A stretch of 64,000 nt of DNA from Acidobacteriota bacterium (GCA_021779935.1 JAJXZT010000049.1:124001-188000); one strand, 5' to 3'. Shown: positions 54,224 through 63,793, counted from the first letter of the stretch. The notes: a model not told the origin generated them from the letters alone. Translations and numbers: made by a program.

Positions 54224-54787
54224 CTAGAAACGAATTACGATTCCTGCCGAATAGCGAAAGCGGTTCCAATTGATGCCGCCGAATCTGGTCAATAGCCAGT
54301 CCGCCTGCACCGGGCGAAAGGCGATGCGCCTGGTCAAATTAACGTCAATGCCTCCGCCAGTCAGCATGGCGAACGCATGGTCACTTCCACTGAGCCTGTA
54401 GGACGGCACCGATGGGAAGGATGGGTATGACACTGTCGACGTTCCTCCGCTGCGCGCTCCTCCAATAAGGACGTGTGCGAAGGGTGTGAACTTTGACGTG
54501 CGGTACGACAATGTGGGACCGACCGTAAAGGTGTGCAAACTGTCCGTGTAGTTGATCGTCGATAAGCCAAGATCGATGTGCGTGTTGCCGTAATGGCCGG
54601 CGACATCTGTTGTGATGCCAAGCCACCGATTCAGATTCAGCGTGGCCTGAGCGTTCCACCCGGAACGCGTTTGAGCCTTATCGTGTGTCAAAGAGTATCC
54701 GCCAAAGACCTCCACTCTTGGAACCTCCTGGCAAAGAGTGGGGACAGCAAGAATGCTGAGAGCCAACAAGTATGCGAACTTTCGCAT
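54224..54787 (-). CDS. Outer-membrane beta-barrel protein
   Basis: The 187-residue protein has a signal peptide MRKFAYLLALSILAVPTLCQ and short amphipathic strands with VEVFGGYSL near the start. It ends RYSAGIVIRF, with the C-terminal aromatic of outer-membrane barrels (OmpA-like/porin_OMP_beta_brl type, eight strands). ATG 54787 follows GGGAGA. A short tandem repeat lies just upstream. Function not assignable. Confidence 0.8.
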   Translation of the reverse strand: MRKFAYLLALSILAVPTLCQEVPRVEVFGGYSLTHDKAQTRSGWNAQATLNLNRWLGITTDVAGHYGNTHIDLGLSTINYTDSLHTFTVGPTLSYRTSKFTPFAHVLIGGARSGGTSTVSYPSFPSVPSYRLSGSDHAFAMLTGGGIDVNLTRRIAFRPVQADWLLTRFGGINWNRFRYSAGIVIRF

Positions 54788-54808
54788 GGAGAATTCTCCC
54801 TGGATATG

Positions 54809-54840
54809 ACTTGGGTCCCGTACGACTTGGGTCCCGTACG
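54809..54840. repeat. Tandem duplication of a 16-bp unit
   Basis: ACTTGGGTCCCGTACG occurs twice in direct tandem (54809-54824, 54825-54840), immediately upstream of the barrel-protein gene. GTACGA/TCGTAC content makes part of it palindromic. Confidence 0.9.
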
Positions 54841-55041
54841 ATGAGCACCTTATACATGACAGAGCGGTTCGCCATCGATGAATTCCGCTGGCCGTTCGGA
54901 TATTGGGTTCTGTTACGGGAGGCACGGCGGAAACGACATTGCCGCGAGAAGTCCCTGTGTGAACCACGCCTTCGAGCGTCACCGCTATTTCCCTTGCCAT
55001 CGCCGCGTCCCCGCTCTACGCTTCGCCCGTGGGAGGTAACT

Positions 55042-55137
55042 ATGCCCTGCGCAAAAGGACCGAAGGGGAAGGGAACCCGGCTCGGCAGAGTCTGTGGTAA
55101 TGCCAAGAGACCAGAACCGAAGAAGAAGATGAAGTAG
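55042..55137 (+). CDS. 31-residue lysine-rich microprotein
   Basis: ATG 55042 is preceded by GGGAGG with five-base spacing, an excellent ribosome site. The 31-residue frame contains ten Lys, three Arg and two Cys (positions 3 and 18), beginning MPCAKGPKGKGTRLG and ending PKKKMK. It is too basic for a membrane peptide and could bind RNA, DNA or anionic surface polymer. No family recognised. Confidence 0.5.
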   Translation: MPCAKGPKGKGTRLGRVCGNAKRPEPKKKMK

Positions 55138-55215
55138 CGCTTCTCGCCGCAGATTTTTCCGCGCACAGTTTCCATGTCTCCCCTCGGAGACAGATGCCGG
55201 TGATGAGGTGCGCTC

Positions 55216-55821
55216 ATGACGGATGCGCCCAAAGACGAGGAAAAGAGTTCTTCTGGCAGAAAGCTCTGGCAGGCCGTCAACCAGCCCGTCGTAGTCACGG
55301 TCCTGGGCGGACTCGCCGTCTTCTTTATTTCCAACTACATTCAGAACCAGTACTGGATCTCGCAGCAAAAATTCCTCGTTCAGCAGGCCACGCTCAACAA
55401 GCGGCTGGAACTCTCCAACGCCGCCGTCGAGGACCTCGTGCGCGCCGTGGGACGCCTGATTACGGCCAGCGCCTCGGTGGTCGCCGCGCATGAACGGGGC
55501 TTCGACCGCCGCCAGCTCAACGAAACCATCGACCACTACAACGCGTTGCAGGATGAGTGGGACCAGTCGGAAGAGGTGCTGAAGCTGAAGCTGCGCACGT
55601 ACTTTCCGCAGGCCGGGATCGACGCGCAATGGCACGATCTGCGGCTCAAGCTGGGCGCGCTCGATGCCGAAATCGTCACGCTGCACGGCTTCTCCACGAG
55701 CGACGCCTCGGCCGCGCATCGCGCACAGTTTGCTGCCTGCCGGAAATCGATGAAGGAGGCCGAGGACTCGCTGGCGCGGCTCTCCACGGCGATGGTGAAG
55801 GCGACAGCGGAAGGCAAATAA
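55216..55821 (+). CDS. Membrane-anchored helical hypothetical protein
   Basis: The 201-residue protein has a single transmembrane segment (about 24-40, VVVTVLGGLAVFFISNYI) after a charged N-terminus. A long alpha-helical, coiled-coil-prone region follows, with periodic Leu/Ala. No enzymatic motif. Topology and function unknown. Single gene, GAGGTGCGCTC before the ATG. Confidence 0.7.
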   Translation: MTDAPKDEEKSSSGRKLWQAVNQPVVVTVLGGLAVFFISNYIQNQYWISQQKFLVQQATLNKRLELSNAAVEDLVRAVGRLITASASVVAAHERGFDRRQLNETIDHYNALQDEWDQSEEVLKLKLRTYFPQAGIDAQWHDLRLKLGALDAEIVTLHGFSTSDASAAHRAQFAACRKSMKEAEDSLARLSTAMVKATAEGK

Positions 55822-55965
55822 AGACCATTTTTCCCTCAAAAACAAAGACTTGTGAGGTTTTTGAGCCAGAAGAAAGCGAGTATCGGTGAAAGATCGTATT
55901 GTCTTGTTATGAAATTGGATTTTCCTGATACTACATTCACCTGCAACTGCGGGTGAGGAAATGCA

Positions 55966-56184
55966 ATGAAGAAGTTGGATGTTCTGAGCCTGATTCTGCT
56001 CGTCGTGGGAGGGATGAATTGGGGACTGGTGGCGGTGGCGAAGTTCGACCTGGTGGCCGCGATCTTTGGTATGCAATTCGGCGAGAAATCGGTGATCAGC
56101 TCGATCGTGTATTTGCTGGTAGGGCTGGCAGCGATCTACCAGGCCGTGAGCTTCAAGGCGATTCAGCGTCGCTGGGCCCAGTAA
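55966..56184 (+). CDS. DUF378 family small membrane protein
   Basis: The 72-residue protein has two hydrophobic spans and the DUF378 pattern LDVLSLILLVVGGMNWGLVA, then VYLLVGLAAIYQ. The family is widespread with unknown function. TGAGGAAATGCA precedes ATG 55966. Confidence 0.85.
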   Translation: MKKLDVLSLILLVVGGMNWGLVAVAKFDLVAAIFGMQFGEKSVISSIVYLLVGLAAIYQAVSFKAIQRRWAQ

Positions 56185-56274
56185 CCGGGGCGAGGCAGGC
56201 GGGGTGAGGTTCCTCAAGCGGCGTACACAGCCGACGAGACGCCCCGCCCTCGCTCCGCAAGCATGGCGGCGCGG

Positions 56275-57075
56275 TCAATGCGATGGTGTGGCCGCCGCGG
56301 CGCTTCTTCTCAACGTGAACAGCAGGAACGTATATTCCAGTCCGTACTTCTCCCAGCGGACGGGCTTCTCCGCGCACTCCAGATCGATGTCGCCGGTTGG
56401 TGCGAAGCCCGCACGACGTGCGGCTTCCAGCACGTCGAGAATTTCCGCCTTCGAGAAAACCTTGATCGGTGCGCCGTGCGCCATCTTTCCGGCTGTGTCC
56501 ACCGGAGTCGGGAAGTAGTCGGTGGAGGTGATGAGCAGCCCGCCCGGCTTGAGCACGCGATACATCTCGCGGAAGTAAGCCTCGATGGGAACGCCGTGCT
56601 CAATGACGCTCATGCAGGTAACGGCGTCGAAGTAGCCGTCCGGGAACGGAGTTTGCGTCAGGTCTCCGCGCCGGTACTCGATGGGCCCGCGCCGCGTGGT
56701 GGACTTGAAATCCAGGTTGATGCCATAGAGATTGCGATAGCCGTAAAGAAAGAGCGCGGGCAGCACGTTGCTGTAGAGTTCCGCCCCGGCATCGAGAATG
56801 CGAGCGTCCGGCGCGGTGTTGGCCAGAATCGCGGAGACCGCCGCGAGATGGTCCCAGTTCTTCGCCGGGTCGCGATGCAGCGGAAGATGCATACGGCGGC
56901 CCATGCCGTCGGCGGCTTCCCACGCGGCGCGATTCTTCAGCGCGCCATTCATCGCCATCGCGGCGGGCTTCTCCGTGAGGCTCCCGGCGCCGAACTTCAT
57001 CTTTAGATAGAGACGGTAAGAGAACTCTGGGCGCAGCAAGAGTGCCTTAAGACGCTTCGCACCGGGAAAGGCCAT
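56275..57075 (-). CDS. Class I SAM-dependent methyltransferase
   Basis: The 266-residue protein has motif I ILDAGAELYSN (a degenerate DxGxG), an acidic post-I residue in YGINLDF, TPFPDGYFDAVTCMSVIEHG and MYRVLKPGGLLITSTDYF, the Methyltransf_11/25 pattern. It probably methylates a small molecule or glycan; the substrate is unknown. Single gene. Confidence 0.85.
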   Translation of the reverse strand: MAFPGAKRLKALLLRPEFSYRLYLKMKFGAGSLTEKPAAMAMNGALKNRAAWEAADGMGRRMHLPLHRDPAKNWDHLAAVSAILANTAPDARILDAGAELYSNVLPALFLYGYRNLYGINLDFKSTTRRGPIEYRRGDLTQTPFPDGYFDAVTCMSVIEHGVPIEAYFREMYRVLKPGGLLITSTDYFPTPVDTAGKMAHGAPIKVFSKAEILDVLEAARRAGFAPTGDIDLECAEKPVRWEKYGLEYTFLLFTLRRSAAAATPSH

Positions 57076-57152
57076 TCAAACGCTCCAAGATAAATCACCA
57101 TGAATCATACCCGAGTGCAGCGAGCGCGAACCCTGCGGGTTGGAGCGGCCTA

Positions 57153-58745
57153 CTATTTTTGTGCAACTGGCGCGGCGAAATCGATCTCGGCGGACACCGA
57201 TCCGATTTTCTGCGATGCATTGTCGCGCACCAGCACACGAACGCCATACCGGCCGGGAGCGAGCGGAATGCGCGTGCGGAAGACAAAACCGTTGCGGGCC
57301 AGTCGGTCTCTCTCGGGCGGTGTCAGCGTTTGAGTGACGGTGGCCGGAAGATACTGGCCGCGCTCCGCGGCTTCGCGGCGGATAAAGGTCAAGATGCTGA
57401 CATCGACGGACATGGCGTCATCAGCGGTGACGTTGCCGGGCGGAGAAGTCAGCGTCAATTCGATGATGGATTGGCCATTTCTGATGACAGGTGTCCAAAC
57501 GAGCTTCAAAGGCAGCGCGGTGTAGTCCAGCGGGGAGGCCAGTGCGATGTTGGCGAGGAAGTCCTTTTCGTCGAAGGGTTGCGCGGAGGGCGCAGCCGGG
57601 TTCGAGACGATAAAACCGGTTCGGCTTCGCACCGAATACTTGTCACTCCGTGCGCGCACTTGCAATTCATGCCATCCGGGCTTGGTGTCCCGAGGCAGAT
57701 AGAACCCTAGCACGTAGTAGTGCTGTGCATCGGACAACGCGCGCTTTACGCAAAGCTCCGGCTTATCGTTGCAAATACTCCCACCAGTTTTGTAAACCAG
57801 TGAGAACTCAGGACTCATTGCACTCCCGCAGGGGCTAAATCCTCCAATTGCCTGCAATTGATTCACCAAGACCGGATAGACGACGATGTCGCCGTCCATC
57901 AGAGTCTTCCACAATCGCAGGGACGTCTCGCTGGGAGCGAGCTCGGTGGGTACTCCCGCCGCGCGCTGCACGAACTCCGGTAAGTCTGAAGTGATCCAGA
58001 TCAGCTTCTTGCGTCCAGGCACACCACGGAATGCCTGTGCGATCTGTTCGACGGCTCGAACAGTCATGGCGTATCTGTCGAGGCCGGAAGCGTCAATATG
58101 CATCGGTCCTTTGGGCGCATATTCCGGAGCGATTGCATATTGCTGTAAGGAATACGAGGCGTGAGCCGGGTCGAGCGGGGCGCTGTAGCCAACAGAGGGG
58201 TCGGCGGTGCTACTGTTCTTCAGGGGCTTCTTGAGCTGCCAGAGCTCAATTGCCTCCTGCAAGTGAGACAGGTCATCGTTTACGGTGTGAACGGGCACAA
58301 GGCCGTGGTAGGAGAGAATCAGGACCGCGACGGCAGCGTGCGAGTCCAGGAAGCCTTTCGCAATTGTGGGAAGCTCTCTGCGAATACTCCCGGCAGTGAC
58401 CGGCGTTGCATTCAGGAAGTCGAGCAGAAGGATCACCGTGTCCTGGCGATCCTCTCCGGGTGCAACGTTCCAGGCGCTCTTCTCCACCTGTAATGCGGCG
58501 CCAGTCGCGGCAGGAACGGCGTCGATCTCCTCGAAGACAGCGATCTTTTCTGGCTTCCGGTTGTGCAGCACCACGAAGTTGCTTTTCGTGAGCCCACGGA
58601 CATACTCTCCGTGCTCCATGACCACGGTCGGAACCAGCACGAGTTGGGAGTCGCTGCGGAAGGTTGTGCCGGACGGCGTCTGCGCACACACAGGCCCCAG
58701 CCAGCACAACATAGCGACAGCAACCGAAGCGAATGCCTTGGCCAT
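57153..58745 (-). CDS. Secreted VWFA-domain protein (Acidobacteriota type)
   Basis: The 530-residue protein has signal peptide MAKAFASVAVAMLCWLGPVC. LVLVPTVVMEHGEYVRGLTK (N-terminal domain of this family) and a VWA fold follow. The MIDAS region reads D-F-L-N-A instead of DxSxS, so metal binding is doubtful. FRGVPGRKKLIWITSDLPEF and HYYVLGFYLPRDTKPGWHEL are family segments. A C-terminal sandwich domain follows. ATG 58745 is selected because it gives a proper signal peptide. Paralogous to 51230-52462 and 60262-62016. Confidence 0.85.
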   Translation of the reverse strand: MAKAFASVAVAMLCWLGPVCAQTPSGTTFRSDSQLVLVPTVVMEHGEYVRGLTKSNFVVLHNRKPEKIAVFEEIDAVPAATGAALQVEKSAWNVAPGEDRQDTVILLLDFLNATPVTAGSIRRELPTIAKGFLDSHAAVAVLILSYHGLVPVHTVNDDLSHLQEAIELWQLKKPLKNSSTADPSVGYSAPLDPAHASYSLQQYAIAPEYAPKGPMHIDASGLDRYAMTVRAVEQIAQAFRGVPGRKKLIWITSDLPEFVQRAAGVPTELAPSETSLRLWKTLMDGDIVVYPVLVNQLQAIGGFSPCGSAMSPEFSLVYKTGGSICNDKPELCVKRALSDAQHYYVLGFYLPRDTKPGWHELQVRARSDKYSVRSRTGFIVSNPAAPSAQPFDEKDFLANIALASPLDYTALPLKLVWTPVIRNGQSIIELTLTSPPGNVTADDAMSVDVSILTFIRREAAERGQYLPATVTQTLTPPERDRLARNGFVFRTRIPLAPGRYGVRVLVRDNASQKIGSVSAEIDFAAPVAQK

Positions 58746-59123
58746 GAACTTGCACCAACCGTTCAAGTGTCCATCGACTGACGTTCGTACAATACCGCCG
58801 CTGGCTGGGGATGCGAGGTGCGAGAAACACTCGGTTCCACTTTCAGAACGCCATTTTGGAACCCGTTTATTCGCTTCTAATTCGATGTTGGGTGAATAGG
58901 AAAGATGGCGCCTTAGCCAGAACAGGCGTAAGGGTCTCCTTCTTTCCCCTCTCCCCATCATTTCCCTTCGCCCTGTGACCTCGTTTATACTCTTCCGTCC
59001 TGCAACTGTAGCCTGGGTTGCTGACAGGGCCTGGGTTAATTTGCCGTCGAGTGACGGCTCCCGATTTCATTTTTGAGTTTTGAACTCATGCTTCGGCCCA
59101 ATGGGCCGGTCGCGAGGTGTTGG
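58746..59123. other. 378-bp divergent region before etfB
   Basis: No gene is apparent. TATACT (58986-58991) is a good -10 on the plus strand for etfB, though the -35 region is weak. The rest holds the minus-strand promoter of the VWFA gene. Confidence 0.4.
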
Positions 59124-59894
59124 GTGAAGATCCTGGTTTGCATGAAGCAGGTTCCGCAGAAGGACGCTCCTCTCAAGTTGAACGAGGGCGGCACGTGGAT
59201 CCGCGAAGACGTTTCCTATGAAGTCAACGAGCCGGATGCCTATGCGCTGGAAGAGGCGTTGCGGCAGAAGGAAAAGCATGGCGGCGAGGTCGTCGTCATC
59301 ACGGCCGGTCCGGCGCGGGCGCAGCAGGTGTTGCGCGAGGCGCTGGCCAAGGGCGCTGACCGGGCCATTCATCTCGAGGACGACCGCTTTGTCGGGTTGG
59401 ACGCCTTCAACGTGGCGCGTGCCTTTGCCGCCGCTATTAAAGAAGATGCGTTTGACCTGATCTTTACCGGCCTGCAGTCGGACGACTACGGTTACGCGCA
59501 GACCGGCGTCTTGCTGGCCGAGCTGATGGGGTGGCCGCACGCCACCATCATCATGCAGATCGAGAAAAAGGACTCGGGCATCCGCGTCAAGCGCGAGCTT
59601 GAGGCCGGGTTCTTCCAGTTTGTCGAGATGCCGCTGCCGGCCGTGCTGACCATCCAGTCGGGCATCAACAAGCTGCGTTATGCCACGCTGATCGGCATCA
59701 AGCAGGCGAAAAACAAGCCCATGCGCAAAGTATCGTGGGACGATGTATCTGGCGCCGTGGGCGAAAACCTCCAGAAGGTCGAGAAACTCTACGTTCCGCA
59801 GAAGACCAAGAAGACGGAGTATCTCGAAGGCTCGCCCGCGGAAGTGGCGAAAAAGCTGGTGGACAAGCTGCGCAACGAAGTGCGCGTGCTGTAA
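59124..59894 (+). CDS. etfB: Electron-transfer flavoprotein beta subunit
   Basis: The 256-residue protein starts at GTG 59124 after GAGGTG (VKILVCMKQVPQ); the longer frame from 59073 lacks a ribosome site. NEPDAYALEEALR, GADRAIHLEDD and FDLIFTGLQSDDYGYAQTG are EtfB motifs that bind AMP and contact acyl-CoA-type dehydrogenases. Its partner etfA lies 2.4 kb downstream, separated by three genes, an unusual split of a normally adjacent pair. Confidence 0.94.
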   Translation: MKILVCMKQVPQKDAPLKLNEGGTWIREDVSYEVNEPDAYALEEALRQKEKHGGEVVVITAGPARAQQVLREALAKGADRAIHLEDDRFVGLDAFNVARAFAAAIKEDAFDLIFTGLQSDDYGYAQTGVLLAELMGWPHATIIMQIEKKDSGIRVKRELEAGFFQFVEMPLPAVLTIQSGINKLRYATLIGIKQAKNKPMRKVSWDDVSGAVGENLQKVEKLYVPQKTKKTEYLEGSPAEVAKKLVDKLRNEVRVL

Positions 59895-59974
59895 ACCCGC
59901 GTCCGGCGCGATTTTCGGCGTCCATGGCAAACGGCGCCGCCGGAATCCGCATCCAATCCTCCAAGGAGGGTGCC

Positions 59975-60205
59975 ATGGGTGTGGATGTGCAGCGGCAGGA
60001 CGCCAGGATTGACGGTCTGCGGAAGGGTTCCATCGCGATGGTGTGCGGTTGGGCCGTACTGGCGATGTCGGGAATGTTCGGAGTTTTTTTCTTTCAGTCG
60101 CTTCGTGATGGCACGGATTTAATGAAGATCACCGCCAGTGTCATGGGAGCGCTGGGAGTGATCCTGCTGGCAGTGGGAACGCGAATGAGGCACGCCAACG
60201 GTTAG
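59975..60205 (+). CDS. Small two-span membrane protein
   Basis: AAGGAGGG precedes ATG 59975. The 76-residue product has two hydrophobic helices (about 22-42 and 52-70) and no known motif. It sits between etfB and the VWFA gene, a position mirrored by the similar 77-residue membrane protein on the VWFA gene's other side. Confidence 0.7.
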   Translation: MGVDVQRQDARIDGLRKGSIAMVCGWAVLAMSGMFGVFFFQSLRDGTDLMKITASVMGALGVILLAVGTRMRHANG

Positions 60206-60261
60206 GCGCTTCGCGAGTCCGCCGCCAACAGGCGCAGTGGAAAGCCCGGGAGGGCTCGCGA

Positions 60262-62016
60262 ATGCAATGCCAAAAGCACAGAATGGTTGGTCTGGTCTGC
60301 GCTGCCCTGGCACTCACCGCCCCGGTGATGGCCAGTGCGCAGCAGGGCGCCGCTCCTGTGCCTGCCAGCGGGCAGACGGTTCGCGCCACTTCGCAACTGG
60401 TGCTGGTTCCCACCAGCGTGCTGGACAAGGGCAAGCCGGTGCGCGGCCTGAAGGTCGAAAACTTCATCGTTGAGGAAGACGGCAAGGCACGCCCGGTGCA
60501 GGTCTTTGAAGCCGTCGATACGCAGGTAACGCGGGTCCACAAGGCCGCTACGCCGGGCGAGTTTTCCAATCTCGATTCCGACAGTATTCCGCGCTCGATG
60601 GTGCTGATCGTCGTCGACGCCGTCAACACGCCGTTCGGATACCAGGAAGCCAGCCGCAAGGAAGTCATCAAGTTCCTCTCGCGCAATGTGGTGCCCAACC
60701 AGCTCATCGGCATGGTGGTGATGAGTTCCAAGGGCGTGCGCATCATTCAGGACTTCACCGGCGACACCAATCTTTTGCTGACCGCGTTGCAAAAGGTGAG
60801 CGGCGAGAACAACCGCTACAACGCCGTGCAGGAAGTCGGGGCCGATCCGCGCAGCCAGCAGCCGATGAACAATCGCGGCGAGCCGGCCGTTACGTCGATG
60901 GATGCGGGATTTCCCGCGCCCACGTCGCCATCGCTGGCAAGCGATACGAGCGCTCCGCCGGATGGCGGCCAGCAGATGCTCAATTTCGTGACGCGCTCGT
61001 TACAGCTTTATCTAAAGGGCGAGGATGCCGCGAACGAATTTGTTCTTCAGCGACGCATTGAGTTGACGTTGCAGATGTTCCAGCAGATTGCGCAGGGTCT
61101 GGCGGGTTATCCCGGACGCAAGGCGATGATCTGGGCGTCGGCGAGTTTCCCCAATCCCATGGATCCCACGCGCATGAGGGACTCCTATCTCTCCGATCTC
61201 TACGAGCGCACGCTGAAGGTGCTGGCGGATGCCAACGTGATCGTTTACCCGGTCGACGTCAAGGGATTGCAGATCGGCAATCCGGGCGCTGACGCGTCGT
61301 ATACGAATTACGATCGCGCCGCCGGGGTCGATCCTTCCGGAAATTACCGCGAAAACGGCTACAAGATCGATACCTTCCGCACCTTTGCCGAAAGCACCGG
61401 AGGCCGCGCCTACTTCGACATCAACGACAACGCCAAGGCGTTTCAGGACGCAGCGGAAGAGTCGCAGTCGTATTACATGCTCGGCTACTACGTGCCGCAG
61501 TCGACCGCGAAGGGATGGCACAAGCTGAAGGTGCGGTTGAAGGACGCCGACGGCAAAGTGCACGCGCGCAACGGCTACTACTACACGCCCGCTGCTTATG
61601 ATCCCGAAGCCAGCCGCAAGGCCGACCTGCAACTCGGTACCCGTTCGCCCTTCGATTACACCAGCCTGCCGCTGACTGGCCGCTGGATGGAAGTGAGCGA
61701 GGCGGGCGGCAAGCGGCGCGTCAATTTCGAATTGCGCGTGCTGCCGCAGGGAAACATTCTGCCGGCCGATTCCAGCGCGCTGAATCTCGACATTATTGCC
61801 GTGGCGCGCAAGCTCGATACCACGGTGGCGGCGCAGTCGGGCCGGACCATCACCAACCAGTTGAAGCCGGAGGCCGTCGCGACGATTCGTTCGCAGGGCA
61901 TTACCTATCACAACTGGCTGGACCTGGAACCGGGCGAATATCGTGTGCGCTTCCTCGTGCGTGAAAACCAGACGGGACGCATGGGAAGCGTGGAAGCTCC
62001 GCTGACGGTGAAGTAG
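60262..62016 (+). CDS. Secreted VWFA-domain protein (Acidobacteriota type)
   Basis: The 584-residue protein has a signal peptide ending MASAQ. LVLVPTSVLDKGKPVRGLKV and a VWA domain follow; the MIDAS region reads D-A-V-N-T rather than DxSxS. YPGRKAMIWASASFPNP and YYMLGYYVPQSTAKGWHKL are shared with the paralogue at 57-58.7 kb. A C-terminal domain ends GRMGSVEAPLTVK. Location between etfB and etfA is odd for a secreted protein. Confidence 0.88.
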   Translation: MQCQKHRMVGLVCAALALTAPVMASAQQGAAPVPASGQTVRATSQLVLVPTSVLDKGKPVRGLKVENFIVEEDGKARPVQVFEAVDTQVTRVHKAATPGEFSNLDSDSIPRSMVLIVVDAVNTPFGYQEASRKEVIKFLSRNVVPNQLIGMVVMSSKGVRIIQDFTGDTNLLLTALQKVSGENNRYNAVQEVGADPRSQQPMNNRGEPAVTSMDAGFPAPTSPSLASDTSAPPDGGQQMLNFVTRSLQLYLKGEDAANEFVLQRRIELTLQMFQQIAQGLAGYPGRKAMIWASASFPNPMDPTRMRDSYLSDLYERTLKVLADANVIVYPVDVKGLQIGNPGADASYTNYDRAAGVDPSGNYRENGYKIDTFRTFAESTGGRAYFDINDNAKAFQDAAEESQSYYMLGYYVPQSTAKGWHKLKVRLKDADGKVHARNGYYYTPAAYDPEASRKADLQLGTRSPFDYTSLPLTGRWMEVSEAGGKRRVNFELRVLPQGNILPADSSALNLDIIAVARKLDTTVAAQSGRTITNQLKPEAVATIRSQGITYHNWLDLEPGEYRVRFLVRENQTGRMGSVEAPLTVK

Positions 62017-62032
62017 TCGCAAGGAGGCTGCT

Positions 62033-62266
62033 ATGTCCAGTCCTCAGGTTGGACCGGAGAAGGACCCGGCCGAGCGCAGTGAAAATGCAACCGCGATGAT
62101 CGTGGCCGGCTGGATGTGCTGGATGTTCATGCTGCTGGTGCTGTTCTTTGAACCGGCGGCACGGCGGTACAACAAGAGCGAGATCATGGCCTGGATCGGT
62201 GGCGTGCTCGGCGTGGTGGGCCTCGCGCTCAACATCATGGGTTACGTCATTCGCAAGCGAGCGTAA
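62033..62266 (+). CDS. Small two-span membrane protein
   Basis: The 77-residue product follows the VWFA gene by 16 bp (AAGGAGG before ATG 62033). Two hydrophobic helices (about 22-40 and 52-71) flank a basic loop. Unknown function; similar in size and topology to 59975-60205. Confidence 0.75.
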   Translation: MSSPQVGPEKDPAERSENATAMIVAGWMCWMFMLLVLFFEPAARRYNKSEIMAWIGGVLGVVGLALNIMGYVIRKRA

Positions 62267-62343
62267 GCCGGCCTGAAGAAAAGTTTTAATCGCGCGGCGG
62301 AAGTGTGCCGCGGCATTTGAGTTCACAAGGAAGAGATATCGAA

Positions 62344-63333
62344 ATGGCAGAAACAATCCTGATAGTCGTCGAACAGCGTGAAGGCAAGTTGAACCGCGTC
62401 TCGTGGGAGACCATCACCGGCGCACAAGCCATCGCGGCGCAAACCGGTTGGACCATCGAAGCGGCGGTCGTCGGCAACGGCATCGCCGGCATCGCGGCGG
62501 AAGTCGCGGCAAAGAGCGTCGCCAAGGTCTACGCCCTGGAGTCGCCGAAACTCGCGGCCTATACGCCGGACGGTTTCGCCTCGGCGCTCAAGCAGTTCAT
62601 CGCGCAACGCCAGCCCAAACTCGTGCTGATGCCGCACACCTACCAGGTGCGCGACTTCTGCCCCAAGCTGGCCGCCTCGCTCGGAAGCACCGTCATCCCC
62701 GACTGCATCGGCTACAAGTACGAGGGCGGACGTCTGCTCTTTACGCGCCAGATGTTCCAGGGAAAGTTTGCCGCTGACGTTTCCTTCACCGGCCAAGGCC
62801 CGTGGTTCGCCACCTTCCAGAACGGCGCTTTCCGTGGCGATCAGGTGCAGGAAGGCGCAAGCGCCGCTCCGATCGAGAACGTCGCAGCGGAAGTCGCCGA
62901 TGTGCGCACCTCGCCCGAAGAGCCTTTCAAGGAAGCGAAGCAGGCCGTCGATCTCACGCAGGCCGAAATCATCGTCTCGGTTGGGCGCGGCATCAAGGAA
63001 CAGAAGAACATCGACATGGCCAAGCAACTGGCCGACGCGCTCGGCGGAGAAATCGCGGCGTCGCGCCCGATCTGCGATTCGGGCTGGCTGCCGATGGAGC
63101 GCCAGGTCGGCTCGTCGGGCCAGACGGTCGCGCCCAAACTCTACCTCGCCCTCGGCATCAGCGGCGCCATCCAGCACATCGTCGGCATGAAAGGTTCGCG
63201 TTCCATCGTCGCCATTAATAAGGATGCGGAAGCGCCCATCTTCGAAATCGCGGACATCGCCGTCGTCGGAAATCTCTTCGACATCGTTCCGCCACTCATT
63301 GAGGAAGTGAAAAAGGCGAAGGCAGGGGCGTAA
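62344..63333 (+). CDS. etfA: Electron-transfer flavoprotein alpha subunit
   Basis: The 329-residue protein starts at ATG 62344. The N-terminal domain has [19 protein letters not shown]. The FAD domain has [56 protein letters not shown]. With EtfB it passes electrons from dehydrogenases to the quinone pool. The 9-bp repeat cassette starts seven bases after its stop. Confidence 0.95.
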   Translation: MAETILIVVEQREGKLNRVSWETITGAQAIAAQTGWTIEAAVVGNGIAGIAAEVAAKSVAKVYALESPKLAAYTPDGFASALKQFIAQRQPKLVLMPHTYQVRDFCPKLAASLGSTVIPDCIGYKYEGGRLLFTRQMFQGKFAADVSFTGQGPWFATFQNGAFRGDQVQEGASAAPIENVAAEVADVRTSPEEPFKEAKQAVDLTQAEIIVSVGRGIKEQKNIDMAKQLADALGGEIAASRPICDSGWLPMERQVGSSGQTVAPKLYLALGISGAIQHIVGMKGSRSIVAINKDAEAPIFEIADIAVVGNLFDIVPPLIEEVKKAKAGA

Positions 63334-63339
63334 AAAGCA

Positions 63340-63375
63340 GGTTTCGGAGGTTTCGGGAGTTTCGGATGTTTCGGA
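63340..63375 (+). repeat. Left 9-bp repeat tract of the four-helix-bundle cassette
   Basis: GGTTTCGGA, GGTTTCGGG, AGTTTCGGA, TGTTTCGGA in tandem (63340-63375), with another GGTTTCGGA at 63391-63399 that supplies GGAGG before the downstream GTG. Its inverted counterpart is at 63844-63870. Confidence 0.88.
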
Positions 63376-63406
63376 AGTTGGAACGCCGAAGGTTTCGGAG
63401 GGTCGA

Positions 63407-63793
63407 GTGGGAAGTTCGTATCGCGATTTGATCGTGTGGCAGCGGGCCAAGACACTGGCGGTCAGTGTGTACAGAGCGACCGAGCCGTTTCCGAAGTCTG
63501 AGTTGTATGGGCTCACCTCGCAGATGAGGCGTGCCGGGATTTCGGTTGCGTCCAACATCGCCGAAGGTCAGGGGCGCGCGACGCCCGGCGAGTTTGTCTA
63601 GTTCCTCGGTCATGCACGAGGATCGCTTCTCGAGTTGCAGACGCAGGCGGAAGTCGCGATAGAGCTTGAGTTCTTGACTCGCAATTCAGGTGCGGATCTC
63701 CTGAGGGATTGTGGCGAAGTGCTGTTTCTGCTCAATCGGCTGATGAATTCGCTGACTGGGAAGAGCAAGACGAACATGCGAAGCAGTAATTAA
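63407..63793 (+). pseudogene. Four-helix-bundle protein (S23 / 23S IVS family) with an internal stop
   Basis: GTG 63407 opens [20 protein letters not shown] and GLTSQMRRAGISVASNIAEG, the diagnostic start of the four-helix-bundle family. The frame hits TAG at 63599-63601. After the stop it continues as FLGHARGSLLELQTQAEVAI and ends at TAA 63791-63793, giving the normal length of about 128. A Q codon fits the TAG position, so a single C-to-T change inactivated the gene (or it is read through). Confidence 0.85.
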
